Shown in pieces: positions 1-8,707 of a stretch of 64,000 nucleotides of DNA (its first letter is position 1; each line of letters opens with the position of its first letter). Both the position numbers and the translations under genes were made by a program. The notes under the pieces were generated by a model. That model did not search any database, was not told where the DNA came from, and saw nothing but the letters and a program-made list of their open reading frames with translations. Location: the NCBI GenBank assembly GCA_023614405.1, contig CM042688.1:380543331-380607330 (forward strand). Reading direction: 5' to 3'. The stretch is from Avena insularis (taxonomy: Eukaryota; Streptophyta; Magnoliopsida; Poales; Poaceae).

Positions 1-1075
1 CCACCATGTGTCCTCCCTCTCCCCCCCTTATCTCACCAACCCTCTGAGGCCTGAGATCTTTGATTTGCAGCCCTGCTAGACCCTTCCTGCCTCTTGTCTC
101 CAATCATGGCCATAACCAAGGTCTACCCCAAAACCTAGCTAAGTTTCGGTGCCCTCAAGATCTGCAGCGACCTGGTGATCCCAAAGCCGAACCAGGAGGT
201 CCAGCTGCTGCCCCTACGTCCCTACATCCTCCAGTGCCGCCATCGACACTAGAGCTTGCTAGGATCGCTGCAGTACGCGAAGATCTGCACCACAATAGGA
301 ACAAGCCGACCACGAGCTTTGTCGCTGATCGACGCCTCCCCAAGCTCCAGCGGCCACACTTTTGTCCTCTCGTGAGCCTGCCCTACCTCCACGACAAGGT
401 ATCCTCCTCCGTATCGCCGTATATCGCCATAGCCACCTCTCAAACACCCTCCCTGCACGCTCGCCACAGCATCTGGAATGCAGCCGGTCGTAGCAGTTTC
501 AGCATGTATATTTCCCAGGTCCTATCTTCCTCGATATTTGGCGGTGCCCACATAGATCCTTTGCGAAAACTCTATGAACAAAACCTATATCCCTATCATC
601 CAGCTATCTCTAGGATCAAACTCTGACCCATTCCGTGATGTACATACGAAGTAATCGACAGATGAAGTCGGGGCTTTTTCACAGTTTTCTGAAATTTCCA
701 TTTCGAAGTCTGAATCCGCTCTGTTCGTCACATGTTTCCAGCTTGTACGTTGATATTGTGGAAAAACTTCCTTCTTTAAAGTTGTAGTGCTTTGCGAGAT
801 ATACAACTTTCGTTTTTACGGCATTGCAAAATTCGCAACCGTTTGCTCTCCATCATCTTCCAAAGTTGGCTCCAGCTAGCAGTTTTCTGCAAATCGATCT
901 TCAGTTCGTCAGAGATTTCCAAGAAGCTTTTGCAGAAAACCCCTTTGTTTCTTTTCCTTTCCAACTGCAGACCTATGTGTCCCACCTGTCATACCTCACA
1001 CCTATAGTCCAGTCAGCATGTCTGCCCCACTAACCAGCGTCTCTGGCTAGAAACAGTTGAGTAACGAAAAAAATG
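1..1075. mobile_element. Probable retrotransposon-derived sequence (LTR-like), no gene
   Basis: The first 600 bases are relatively GC-rich and stay open in one plus-strand frame from about 60 to 626. That frame has no ATG at its start and its low-complexity Pro/Ser/His-rich product matches no family I recognise. From about 630 the sequence resembles the AAAGTTGTA ... TACAACTTT style often seen in long terminal repeats of grass Ty3/gypsy elements. No primer-binding site, polypurine tract or gag/pol motif is visible, so the assignment rests on general resemblance only. It could equally be an untranslated or intergenic relic. Confidence 0.3.
778..810. repeat. 9-bp inverted repeat (hairpin-like)
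   Basis: AAAGTTGTA at 778-786 is the reverse complement of TACAACTTT at 802-810, separated by 15 bases. Paired GTTGTA/TACAAC motifs like this are common inside grass LTRs. That is the main reason for the LTR suggestion for this stretch. Confidence 0.5.
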
Positions 1076-2865
1076 TGTCGTTCTTCTATTTTTTCCAGAA
1101 AATCAATAAAATGGCTAATAAATGCATATATCTATATCTTTTAATTTCCAAATCCAAATACAATAAATGATATTTGTTTTTGAATCATAGAAATTCCAGG
1201 AATTCAAAAATGCTATCCAAAATAATTTTTGAGAAATTTAAAATTTCAAAATAATTTAAATGCGAAAAAATGCATTTTCTTAAATATTGCACAACTTTAA
1301 TTCCGTAATTCCAAATTCACCAAATAACATGTCTAAGTCGATCAACGCAACGATCCCGTTATGATTACGCATTCCAAGATATGAATTGAAGTATGCATCA
1401 TATAAATATTAAATAATCAGAACTATTTATGGGTGTAAAACATGCCTAAATAAATAAATAAAGTGCTTTATTATTGTTTCCACACCTCTCCCATGCCATG
1501 CTATGTTATACCATGCAAATGTGCATCATTCCATCCTGGCATAACTGGATTGCTTGTCGCATATATTCATATGATTGCGCCCTTTATTTAATATGTCCCT
1601 TGTGTGTTTTGTTTTTATCTGGATAGATACTAAGCAAGGAGAATACCAGGAGCCTCAGGGGTATTACCCAGATCCTTCTTATTCCGCAACTTAACTGCTA
1701 GTCAAGCAATTCCCCATGCTTGCATATATATAGTACCTATGATTCTATCTTACTCATGCATCATTGAGTCGTGATTGCATTAAACTAAATCCCAAGTATT
1801 GCATAGCCTTTACTTTTAAACCCCACCGAAGCTTGTACCTCCATCCCATGAGTCATTACTGCAAGAGTTGTTTGAGCCATGCGAGTCGTAGAATTGCATG
1901 TGTAGGGTTTGTGCGGGTCTTTGGATAACAAGGTACCTAAACAACTAAATATGAGTAGTAATGGGATAATTAATGAAAGAGGCACCCGGTGAGCATTATC
2001 TGCTATTTGGTTCTTTAAGCTCACTTGTGTCCCGTAGGACCCCGAGTACTTGATTCATGTTCCTTAACTATTCGCACTATCCACATATGGGAGACTCTAT
2101 GGATCCTCCTTCGCCTGAGCTTGATTCGCACTTTATTTCTTGGGGCCACAAACTAGTTTGGGGCTTTATTACTATCATGTACTTATGCCATGCTTTACTA
2201 CTTTATTTATGATTGCGCGTGGAGCGCCTGTACTGTTTAGGATTGCGGAGTGTTTTCACGGTATCGACAAGTCCAGTCACACTTTTGGGTTACTAGTCAT
2301 TTACAGCCATTGGTGCAAATCTTGGGTCCGTCCCGAAGCCGGCCAACTTCATTGTGGGTAGCTTATTGGGGTGCCCTTGTGAATGCATTGTCATGAATCC
2401 TCGTTGCGTTTTATTTTGTTCTTCCCGAGGTTAATCGTGTGTGTGTTGCTATTTATGCACCCCTATAGGGTAAATCTTTCTGAAAGTCATGTCCGCGGTT
2501 ATGGAAGACTTGGAGCATAGTTTCTCGATCATAGACAAGCATAACTAAAGTACTGCCTTTAATTTGACTAAGACATGACTAGTAAATAGTGCAACACTCA
2601 TGGAATGGTTAATCAAAATTTCCAACGGATGGGATGTTCTTCCACCTTCTCGTCGGTAAGCGAGAAGGAGGACGAGCAATGTTTATTTATGTTGCTTATA
2701 TAACTATTGTTAATAATTAACAAGCGTTTGTCCATCTCTGGTTGGGAGGATGTGTAGCATGTCTCTGTACAACTTTGTAGATATTATCTTTCACTATAAT
2801 TGCGTCACCCCTAGGTTGTTCCCTAGATGCATTAAGACTTGTTGTGTACCCTAGGGTCTTACACG
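1076..2865. other. AT-rich non-coding sequence, possibly LTR continuation
   Basis: No open frame here looks like a gene; the longest are 70-80 codons with no recognisable motif. Positions 1080-1460 are very AT-rich with A/T homopolymers. A palindrome ACCCTAGGGT lies at 2848-2857, just before CTTACAC. A terminal CA after a stretch like this would suit the 3' end of an LTR, but I could not find a partner LTR or a target-site duplication. Ordinary decayed intergenic or transposon DNA is the safest description. Confidence 0.35.
2645..2668. repeat. Perfect 8-bp stem, 8-base loop hairpin
   Basis: CCTTCTCG at 2645-2652 pairs with CGAGAAGG at 2661-2668 around the loop TCGGTAAG. It has no T-run typical of a terminator and lies in sequence with no gene, so no function is inferred. 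Confidence 0.55.
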
Positions 2866-3427
2866 ATAAATATTTGATTCAGATGGACTGGTATACCCTC
2901 AGGAAGGATACTCGGTCGAAGAGATTGATGATGGTGGAACGACTGTCAGGCGTAGAGATTCCGGGGATGGAAATCCATGAGATCTTTGGGCCAAATGTGC
3001 TTATTTCTGAGGCATCTTATGACAATTTGTTTCTTGTTTGTACTCGGACCTTGTTTTCCGCTTCCGTTTGATACTCTAATGTGTGTTGTATGTGGATGTA
3101 TCCTAAACTATAATATCTATCAAGGATATTTGGATCTTGCCGTATGGCGTTGACTATTTTCTGTCTCTATTGTTTTTAGATGGTGTGGCACTAATGTCTA
3201 TTATATGTCACTAACATACATACTTATTTGTGTATGTTTTGATCGCTTTACCTGTCGACTACGCCGTTCGCTCTTGTCCTGATGGTTGGCCGGTACCGTG
3301 CCCTTCTCCACGAGGTTGGCCTACTCTGTGTGGTTGCGCGGCCCCACGGTAGTACGTGATGTCTACTTTTGGTTCATCCAAGCTTGATCTTAGACCGTAG
3401 AGTCCGAGGTATTAAAATAACAGACAT
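2866..3427. other. Non-coding sequence leading to the left satellite block
   Basis: A 75-codon open frame (2844-3071, plus) has no recognisable motif and no support as a gene. The sequence is unique within the window up to the abrupt start of the minus-strand satellite at about 3428. No terminal repeats or target-site duplications are visible at the junction. Confidence 0.5.
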
Positions 3428-4471
3428 CCAATGACTCTAGTGGATCCATGTGGTTTAGGAAACGAACACACATGCAATGACGTCTAGTGGATCCATGTGG
3501 TTTATGAAAAGAACACACATGCAATGACATCTAGTGGATCCATGTGGTATATGAAAAGAACACACATATAATGACTCTAGTGGATCAATGTGGTTTAGGA
3601 AAAGAAGACACATGCAATGACATCTAGTGGATCCATGTGATTTGTGAAAACAACACACATGCAATGACATCTAGTGGATCCATGTGGTTTATGAAACGAA
3701 CATGCATGCAATGACTCTAGTGGATCCATGTGGTTTAGGAAAAGAACACACGTGCAATGACATCTAGTGGATCCATGTGGTTTATGAAAAGAACCCATAT
3801 GCAATGACTTTAGTAGATCCATGTGGTCTAGGAAAAGAACACACATGCAATGATATCTAGTGGATCCATGTGGTTTATGAAAATAACACACATGCAATGA
3901 TATCTAGTGGATCCATGTGGTTTATGAAAAGATCACACATGGAATGACTCTAGTGGATCCATGTGGTTTAGGAAAAGAACACACATGCAATGACATCTAG
4001 TAGATCCATGTGGTTTAGGAAAATAACACACATGCAATGACATCTAGTGGATCCATGTGGTTTATGAAAAGAACACACATGCAATGACATCTAGTGGATC
4101 CATGTGGTTTATGAAAAGAACACACATGGAATGACTCTAGTGGATCCATGTGGTTTAGGAAAAGAACACACATGCAATGACATCTAGTAGATCCATGTGG
4201 TTTAGGAAAATAACACACATGCAATGACATCTAGTGGATCCATGTGGTTTATGAAAAGAACACACATGGAATGACATCTAGTGGATCCATGTGGTTTATG
4301 AAAAGAACACACATGCAATGACATCTAGTGGATCCATGTGGTTTATGAAAAGAACACACATGGAATGACTCTAGTGGATCCATGTGGTTTAGGAAAAGAA
4401 CACACATGCAATGACATGTAGTGGATCCATGTGGTTTATGAAAACAAGACACATGCGATGGCATCTAGTGG
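3428..4471 (-). repeat. Inverted satellite block, 93-bp dimers (46+47 bp)
   Basis: About 22 tandem monomers are the reverse complement of the satellite that fills 8708-64000. Read on the minus strand, they carry the same TGTGTGTTCTTTT, AAACCACATGGATCC and TCATTGCATG elements. Monomers alternate between 47 bp (with GATGTCATT) and 46 bp (with GAGTCATT), giving a 93-bp dimer, and near the right end a 234-bp unit (4 x 47 + 46) repeats. All monomers are of the short C-like form: the CATATG of A monomers and the 10-bp-deleted B form are absent. The block is therefore a distinct subfamily in opposite orientation to the main array. Confidence 0.93.
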
Positions 4472-5164
4472 GAGAATATCATTTTGCGGCCCAAAAGTTG
4501 AGGCGCCCAGGCAACGCAGTACCCAAGTTGCCTGTAATCAGTCGCGGTGACCATAGTTGGCGTGCCAAATACTCAAAGGGTATTTTTCGGCACGAATTCA
4601 ACTTTACGTTTCAATACAAAATATCAGGCTAACGGCTGTCAAGTTGGCCCCCCATCAGTTTTCGCCGTTATGTTGCTCCCGTCGCTTAGGTGTCAATTAG
4701 GCTTGCAGTGTTGGCGCCTACATCCATTAGGCATCTTCTTCTTCCTCGGAGCGACAATCCATGGGGCTACGTGGCCATGGCGTGGAGCTAGGACGTGGAC
4801 GAACCTGCTCGGCCCTGCTCTCCTCCCTATAGGCTTGCACCGTTGGCGCCTGCATCCATTACGCGTCTTCTTCTTCCCCGGAGCGGCAATCTGTGGTCGC
4901 TTCGATGGCGTAGAGCTAGGACGTGACCATGGTCGCACCCATGGCATGGTGTTGGGTCGAGAATTGGTTCCCGGTGAGATCTGTCACCATGTCAACCATG
5001 CTCGGTCCTGTTTTCCTCCTCCAGAATCAGAGCTTGCCGTCATCGTGGTCGCACCCGCACAAATTTTGCCACCTTTGCCGAGGTTTCTGTGGTAGCTCGC
5101 GTTCTTCCATGTTGAACCTATAAGCGAATTCGGAGCTGGCCAGCAGCAACCCGTTGTTGAACCT
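4472..5164. other. Low-copy spacer with a 132-bp-offset duplication
   Basis: The satellite stops abruptly after GCATCTAGTGG near 4470. About 4701-4790 is repeated imperfectly at 4833-4922, an offset of 132 bases. Both copies carry GTTGGCGCCT followed by TCTTCTTCTTCC and a GGAGC(G)GCAATC-like segment. A 182-codon plus-strand open frame (4547-5095) crosses the duplication, but its product matches nothing I know and its composition simply follows the GC-rich repeat. I do not call it a gene. Confidence 0.55.
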
Positions 5165-5240
5165 ATAAGGAATTTGCCGAAGGCTGCGTGTCGTGCCAAG
5201 GTCTTTGGCTAATGCCTTCTGCCTCGGCTTCTGCCAACGT
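5165..5240 (-). pseudogene. Fragment related to the nearby zinc-finger exon
   Basis: On the minus strand this piece reads TLARHAAFGKFL, closely matching TLARHTSFGKFP encoded by the larger exon at 5532-5818. The DNA similarity (GGAATTTGCCGAAGG and following bases, about 5170-5240 versus 5573-5645) extends a little beyond the peptide. The CPFC half of the zinc finger is not preserved upstream, and the sequence downstream of GKFL diverges. It therefore looks like a partial tandem duplicate of the 3' end of that exon, not a functional gene. Confidence 0.5.
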
Positions 5241-6010
5241 CCAACTTCAATACGCAATTTCGACCAATTTAACTTGTTGATGCATTCCTTGACAATTATA
5301 ATATAATCGAACACTAGAAATATTTGGTAGTGTGCATGAGCATGATCAGTAATATAATTGAACACTAGAAATTTTAAGGAATTCCATACAAAGGAGTAGA
5401 TTAATACATATATATAGAAGGTTCACCAGAGACACCACGGATATATTGTCTTACATCCAACACACAAGTAATAATTAACTAAAACAAAATAAAAGCAGGG
5501 GCAGCAGCAGGAGGCTAGGACACGGAGACACCTAGTCGAGGGGATACAGGCCAGTCTTGACATATTCCCGGGGAATTTGCCGAAGGATGTGTGCCGCGCC
5601 AAGGTAATCGTCTTATGCTTTGTGCCTCCGCCTTTGCTAACACCCACCGTGTGCTGGATCATGCTGTCGAGGTCCACGTTGATTGCTCTGCCACAGAATG
5701 GGCAAAAAAGTCTCCCCCTATGGTAGAAACAGATTTGCCCACACCGTAACCGCCTCAGCGCATAGCGGCTCTTGTTGTCCCTGGATTCCTTGCTATCGTC
5801 CACTTCATCATCATCCTCCTTTTGATTTTTAAGAACATAACTTCGAACTCATACATATGATTTAATTGTATTAGAACTCAAAAATTGACAACATATATAT
5901 GTAAGACAATATTAAGTTGATATCAAAGAGAAAGCATCTTAGCAATAGTTTGATTAGTTCATATATCATTTCATCTCAACAAAATAACAATTAATTGCAT
6001 TAGAGTGTAT

Positions 6011-6615
6011 GTAGAATAAATCTAGGGGCCTCATAAGTTTCTTCAGGGATGGCGTAAGCGAACCAAGTAACAATTGCACAACCTTTATTGTTCTTGTACA
6101 TCGCCCCAGGTTCGTTAACTCATCCCTGAAAAAATCTGACACCAATGTGTCTGCCTCTCTTTTGGGGAAGATTTGAACCATTGGCCATAATAAGAAATCG
6201 AAATGTAATCCTACGAAACAATATTCAGGGATATACATAGTCAGGTACAAAAACAATCCTAAATATGGTAATTATAAATAAAAACAAAACATTTAGTCTT
6301 CAGGTACATGTTAAAAATACTTATGATCAAAACCATGCATATACATATGCATCATACCAATCATTCAAAGATCAGAAATAATTCAAGGATCTTATATATA
6401 GTTCCATATGATAATAAATCAAGGGCCTCATAATTTTTTTTAGAGATGGAGTTGGAGAACCAAAGTACCAATAGCACAACCTATATTGTTTGTGTGCATT
6501 GCTGCCTCAGGTCCACCAACCCGTACCTGAAACACGACATCATCATATGTGTCTCTCCTTGAACTCTTTTGGGGCAAATTTCAATCATCGGCCTCAGTGT
6601 CAAACTTAAATGTAA
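6011..6615 (-). repeat. Intronic duplication, first copy (blocks 1 and 2)
   Basis: Two related blocks of about 205 bases (6011-6239 and 6401-6615) share GGCCTCATAA, an AACCAAGTA(A/C)CAAT-like core, GCACAACCT(A/T)TATTGTT and CTCTTTTGGGG. The pair recurs at 6690-7185. On the minus strand each block shows a pyrimidine-rich run ending in AG before a GAACCTG/GGACCTG-like segment, so it resembles a decayed exon with its 3' splice site. No block keeps one clean open frame through its whole length, so I do not call exons. Confidence 0.7.
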
Positions 6616-6689
6616 TTATTATACACTATGAATGCAAGCAATATATAATTCAAATATCATATGGCATAATTCAAATATACACTATGAAC

Positions 6690-7185
6690 GTAGAATAAAG
6701 ATTGCGGCCTCATAAGTTTCTTCAGGGATGGCATAAGCGAACCAAGTAACAATTGCACAACCTATATTGTTCTTGTACATTGCCCCTAGTTCGCTAACTC
6801 ATCCTCGAAAAAATATGACACCATCGTGTCTGCCTCTCTTTTGGGGCAAATTTTAATCATTGGACACAATAAGAAATTGAAATGTAATCATACAAAACAA
6901 TATTCAGGGATATACATATGCATCATACGACTCATTCAAAGATCAGAAACAATACAAAGATTATATATAGGTTCCATATGAGAATAAATTAAGGGCCTCG
7001 TTATTTTTTTCAGAGATGGAGTTGGAGAACCAAGATACCAACAACACAACCTATTTTTTTTATGTACATTGCTTCCTCAGGTTCACTAACCATCCCTAAG
7101 AAAACAACACCATTAGATGTGTCTCCCTTGCACTATTTTGGGGCAAAATTGAATCATTGGGCTCAGTAAGGAATAGAAATGTAAT
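6690..7185 (-). repeat. Intronic duplication, second copy (blocks 3 and 4)
   Basis: Block 3 (6690-6927) matches block 1, and block 4 (6971-7185) matches block 2. This copy is about 108 bases shorter than the first. The missing segment corresponds to 6231-6338, which is flanked by ATATACATA in the first copy. That pattern fits a deletion between short direct repeats. Both copies lie inside the putative intron of the zinc-finger-like pseudogene. Confidence 0.7.
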
Positions 7186-7338
7186 GTTATAGGCATGCTA
7201 TGTATTGAAATCAACACTCAACTAGCAAACCCTAAAACCCCTAATCAAATGTTAATTGATTAAATTTACAGCACAAGAAGAAACGTATGAATAACAACGA
7301 GTTGAGCAAATGTAAATTTACTAGATGGCAGATGAGTA

Positions 7339-7382
7339 GATTGGGGTTTTGTGACTAGACGGATTGGGGTTTTGTGACTAGA
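7339..7382. repeat. 23-bp tandem direct repeat, two copies
   Basis: GATTGGGGTTTTGTGACTAG occurs at 7339 and again at 7362, 23 bases later. A third related copy (GATTGGGGTTTTGGGACTAG) lies at 7870. The latter would sit in the 5' leader of the candidate minus-strand gene. Confidence 0.75.
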
Positions 7383-7937
7383 TGGCAGATCCATCAATCG
7401 ATCGTTCGAACCATATATATACTACCCTACTTCAAGAGCAAAAGAATCTATACACGATTGAGCAAATCCTATGTATGAATAGTGAAATCTGCGGCTGCGA
7501 CTAGAGAAGCTAGCAATGTAATACCTCGGACTCCTCATTAGGGACCTCCTCCTCGAACTCGTCATTCTCTGTGATCGTGTCGAAGATTTCTTGGACGATG
7601 ATGGGGTCATTGATGTAGAGCATCGGACTGCCTCTGCCTGCCGCCTGCCCCCATCTAGATCTACCACTGGCACCACGATATTGTTGGCCACCTGCTGCTC
7701 GATGGTGATGGCTACTGGCTAGTCGGATGAGCTCGAACCCTTGACAACGCGGCAACGAGAGGCGTTCTTTCCTAGAGAAGACGCCTCCGCCTACTTGGAG
7801 ATGACCGAGCCATATGGCTTCACCTCTGGCTCACCTCGGAAGGAGGTCGTGCAATTGGCGGTAGGTGCAGATTGGGGTTTTGGGACTAGGCATATTGGGA
7901 AAATGACACGAGCTTAGGGAAGAAGAAGGCCGAGCGG

Positions 7938-7944
7938 ATTTATA
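7938..7944 (-). promoter_or_regulatory. Candidate TATA box for the minus-strand gene
   Basis: The minus strand reads GTTTATAAATCC here, containing TATAAAT. A start site about 30 bases downstream would fall near 7910 and give a leader of roughly 155-220 bases before the candidate ATGs at 7755 or 7691. The position suits the proposed gene, but a TATA-like heptamer in AT-rich plant DNA is weak evidence by itself. Confidence 0.35.
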
Positions 7945-8596
7945 AACACTGGACCGTTCGTAGTCCTCGAGTGGACATGTGTGGTGGGCAGGAGGATGGG
8001 GCTACCACGATCTCCACATTTTTTTGGGTTCCCTTTTTTTGAAACAACCACGATCTCCACTTTAAAACTACATTGAAAACACGCTCATGGCAGACATCGA
8101 TTCCACTGCATGGAAGTGACATAGAACTAATTTCTAGCAACGTTAGGTCTACTCGAGGGGCCCCCTTGACGCATGGAAGTTACTTGCGGTAAGGCCCAGT
8201 TGGAAGTGAGATTGAGAGCACTGCGTAAAAATGGGATATGTCTTATTAAAATCAAGTGGCAATAAATAGCAGTGTCCCGTCAACAACCGTGCACTGGATA
8301 ATCCCGTTGCCCTGTGCATGTGTTGTAGTAGCAGTAGTAGGCTTTCAGACTTGCTTAAACATGACATGACCACTCGACGACTTTCTGCATGGACGGTTTC
8401 GTGTTCCTTCTTGTAAAAGTCCCGCTGAGTGAGACGTCTGTGCTGTCTCATGCTGTACTGTGAAGGGCACGACGTGTGCAACGATACTCGTTGGATCACA
8501 CAAGATCAACGGTAGGTGCGCACGATTCGCATGACAACTGTGTCAACCAATCAAGGCGTAGCAGATAGAGTGAGCACATGTTTGGGCTTCTACTAA

Positions 8597-8611
8597 AGAG
8601 AGAGAGAGAGA
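8597..8611. repeat. (AG)n microsatellite, about 7.5 units
   Basis: A pure AG run of 15 bases lies about 100 bases before the first recognisable satellite monomer. Confidence 0.9.
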
Positions 8612-8613
8612 TA

Positions 8614-8660
8614 GCAAAACTGAGTAGTATCCAAAACCCAAGGGCAAAACTGAGTAGTAT
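8614..8660. repeat. 17-bp direct repeat near the array edge
   Basis: GCAAAACTGAGTAGTAT is present at 8614-8630 and exactly again at 8644-8660, a 30-bp period. It is unrelated to the satellite monomer. Confidence 0.9.
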
Positions 8661-8707
8661 AAAAATGGAAAGTGAATGTCTTGTACAATGAAATTCATCG
8701 TCGCATA

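Larger units (their letters stand above)
5532..7755 (-). pseudogene. Degenerate two-exon gene, XS-type zinc-finger-like
   Basis: Proposed model. Exon 1 runs from an ATG at 7755 (alternatives 7691 in another frame, or an internal ATG near 7623) to 7525 and ends in an acidic stretch, NDEFEEEVPNEESE. A GT donor follows at 7524-7523. Exon 2 starts at 5818 after an AG; both sites are phase 0 and the acidic run continues as EDDDEVDDSKES. Counting from VDD at 5803, exon 2 shows C34-x2-C37 (CPFC), H51 (MIQH) and H71 (LARH), followed by FGKF. This resembles the XS zinc finger of SGS3/FDM-like plant RNA-silencing proteins. Signs of decay: the N-terminal frame MANNIVVPVVDLDG is out of phase with YINDPIIVQEIF, and after GKFP the plausible continuation REYVKTGLYPLD-stop lies in another frame. 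The acceptor lacks a strong pyrimidine tract. Family assignment and exon model are inference; no XS or coiled-coil domain is visible in the window. Confidence 0.42.
7945..8707. other. Spacer between the broken gene and the main array
   Basis: No convincing coding sequence is present. A 116-codon minus-strand frame (8149-8499) has no recognisable motif. The stretch would include the upstream region of the minus-strand gene, then a GA microsatellite and a short direct repeat just before the satellite edge. Confidence 0.5.

Noticed and set aside
60..626. 188-codon plus-strand open frame
   Set aside because: It does not begin with ATG, has low-complexity composition and shows no recognisable domain. 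It lies in probable retrotransposon-derived DNA.
2645..2668. Hairpin as a transcription terminator
   Set aside because: There is no T-run or neighbouring gene, and intrinsic terminators are not expected in plant nuclear DNA.
4547..5095. 182-codon plus-strand open frame
   Set aside because: It spans an imperfect 132-bp-offset duplication in GC-rich spacer, with no motif and no conserved family.
8149..8499. 116-codon minus-strand open frame next to the array
   Set aside because: It has no motif or supporting gene signals, and its length is within chance expectation for this composition.
4472..8707. The island as one transposon inserted into a satellite array
   Set aside because: The satellite blocks on the two sides are in opposite orientation and belong to different subfamilies. 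I found no terminal inverted repeats or target-site duplication at 4471 and 8708.
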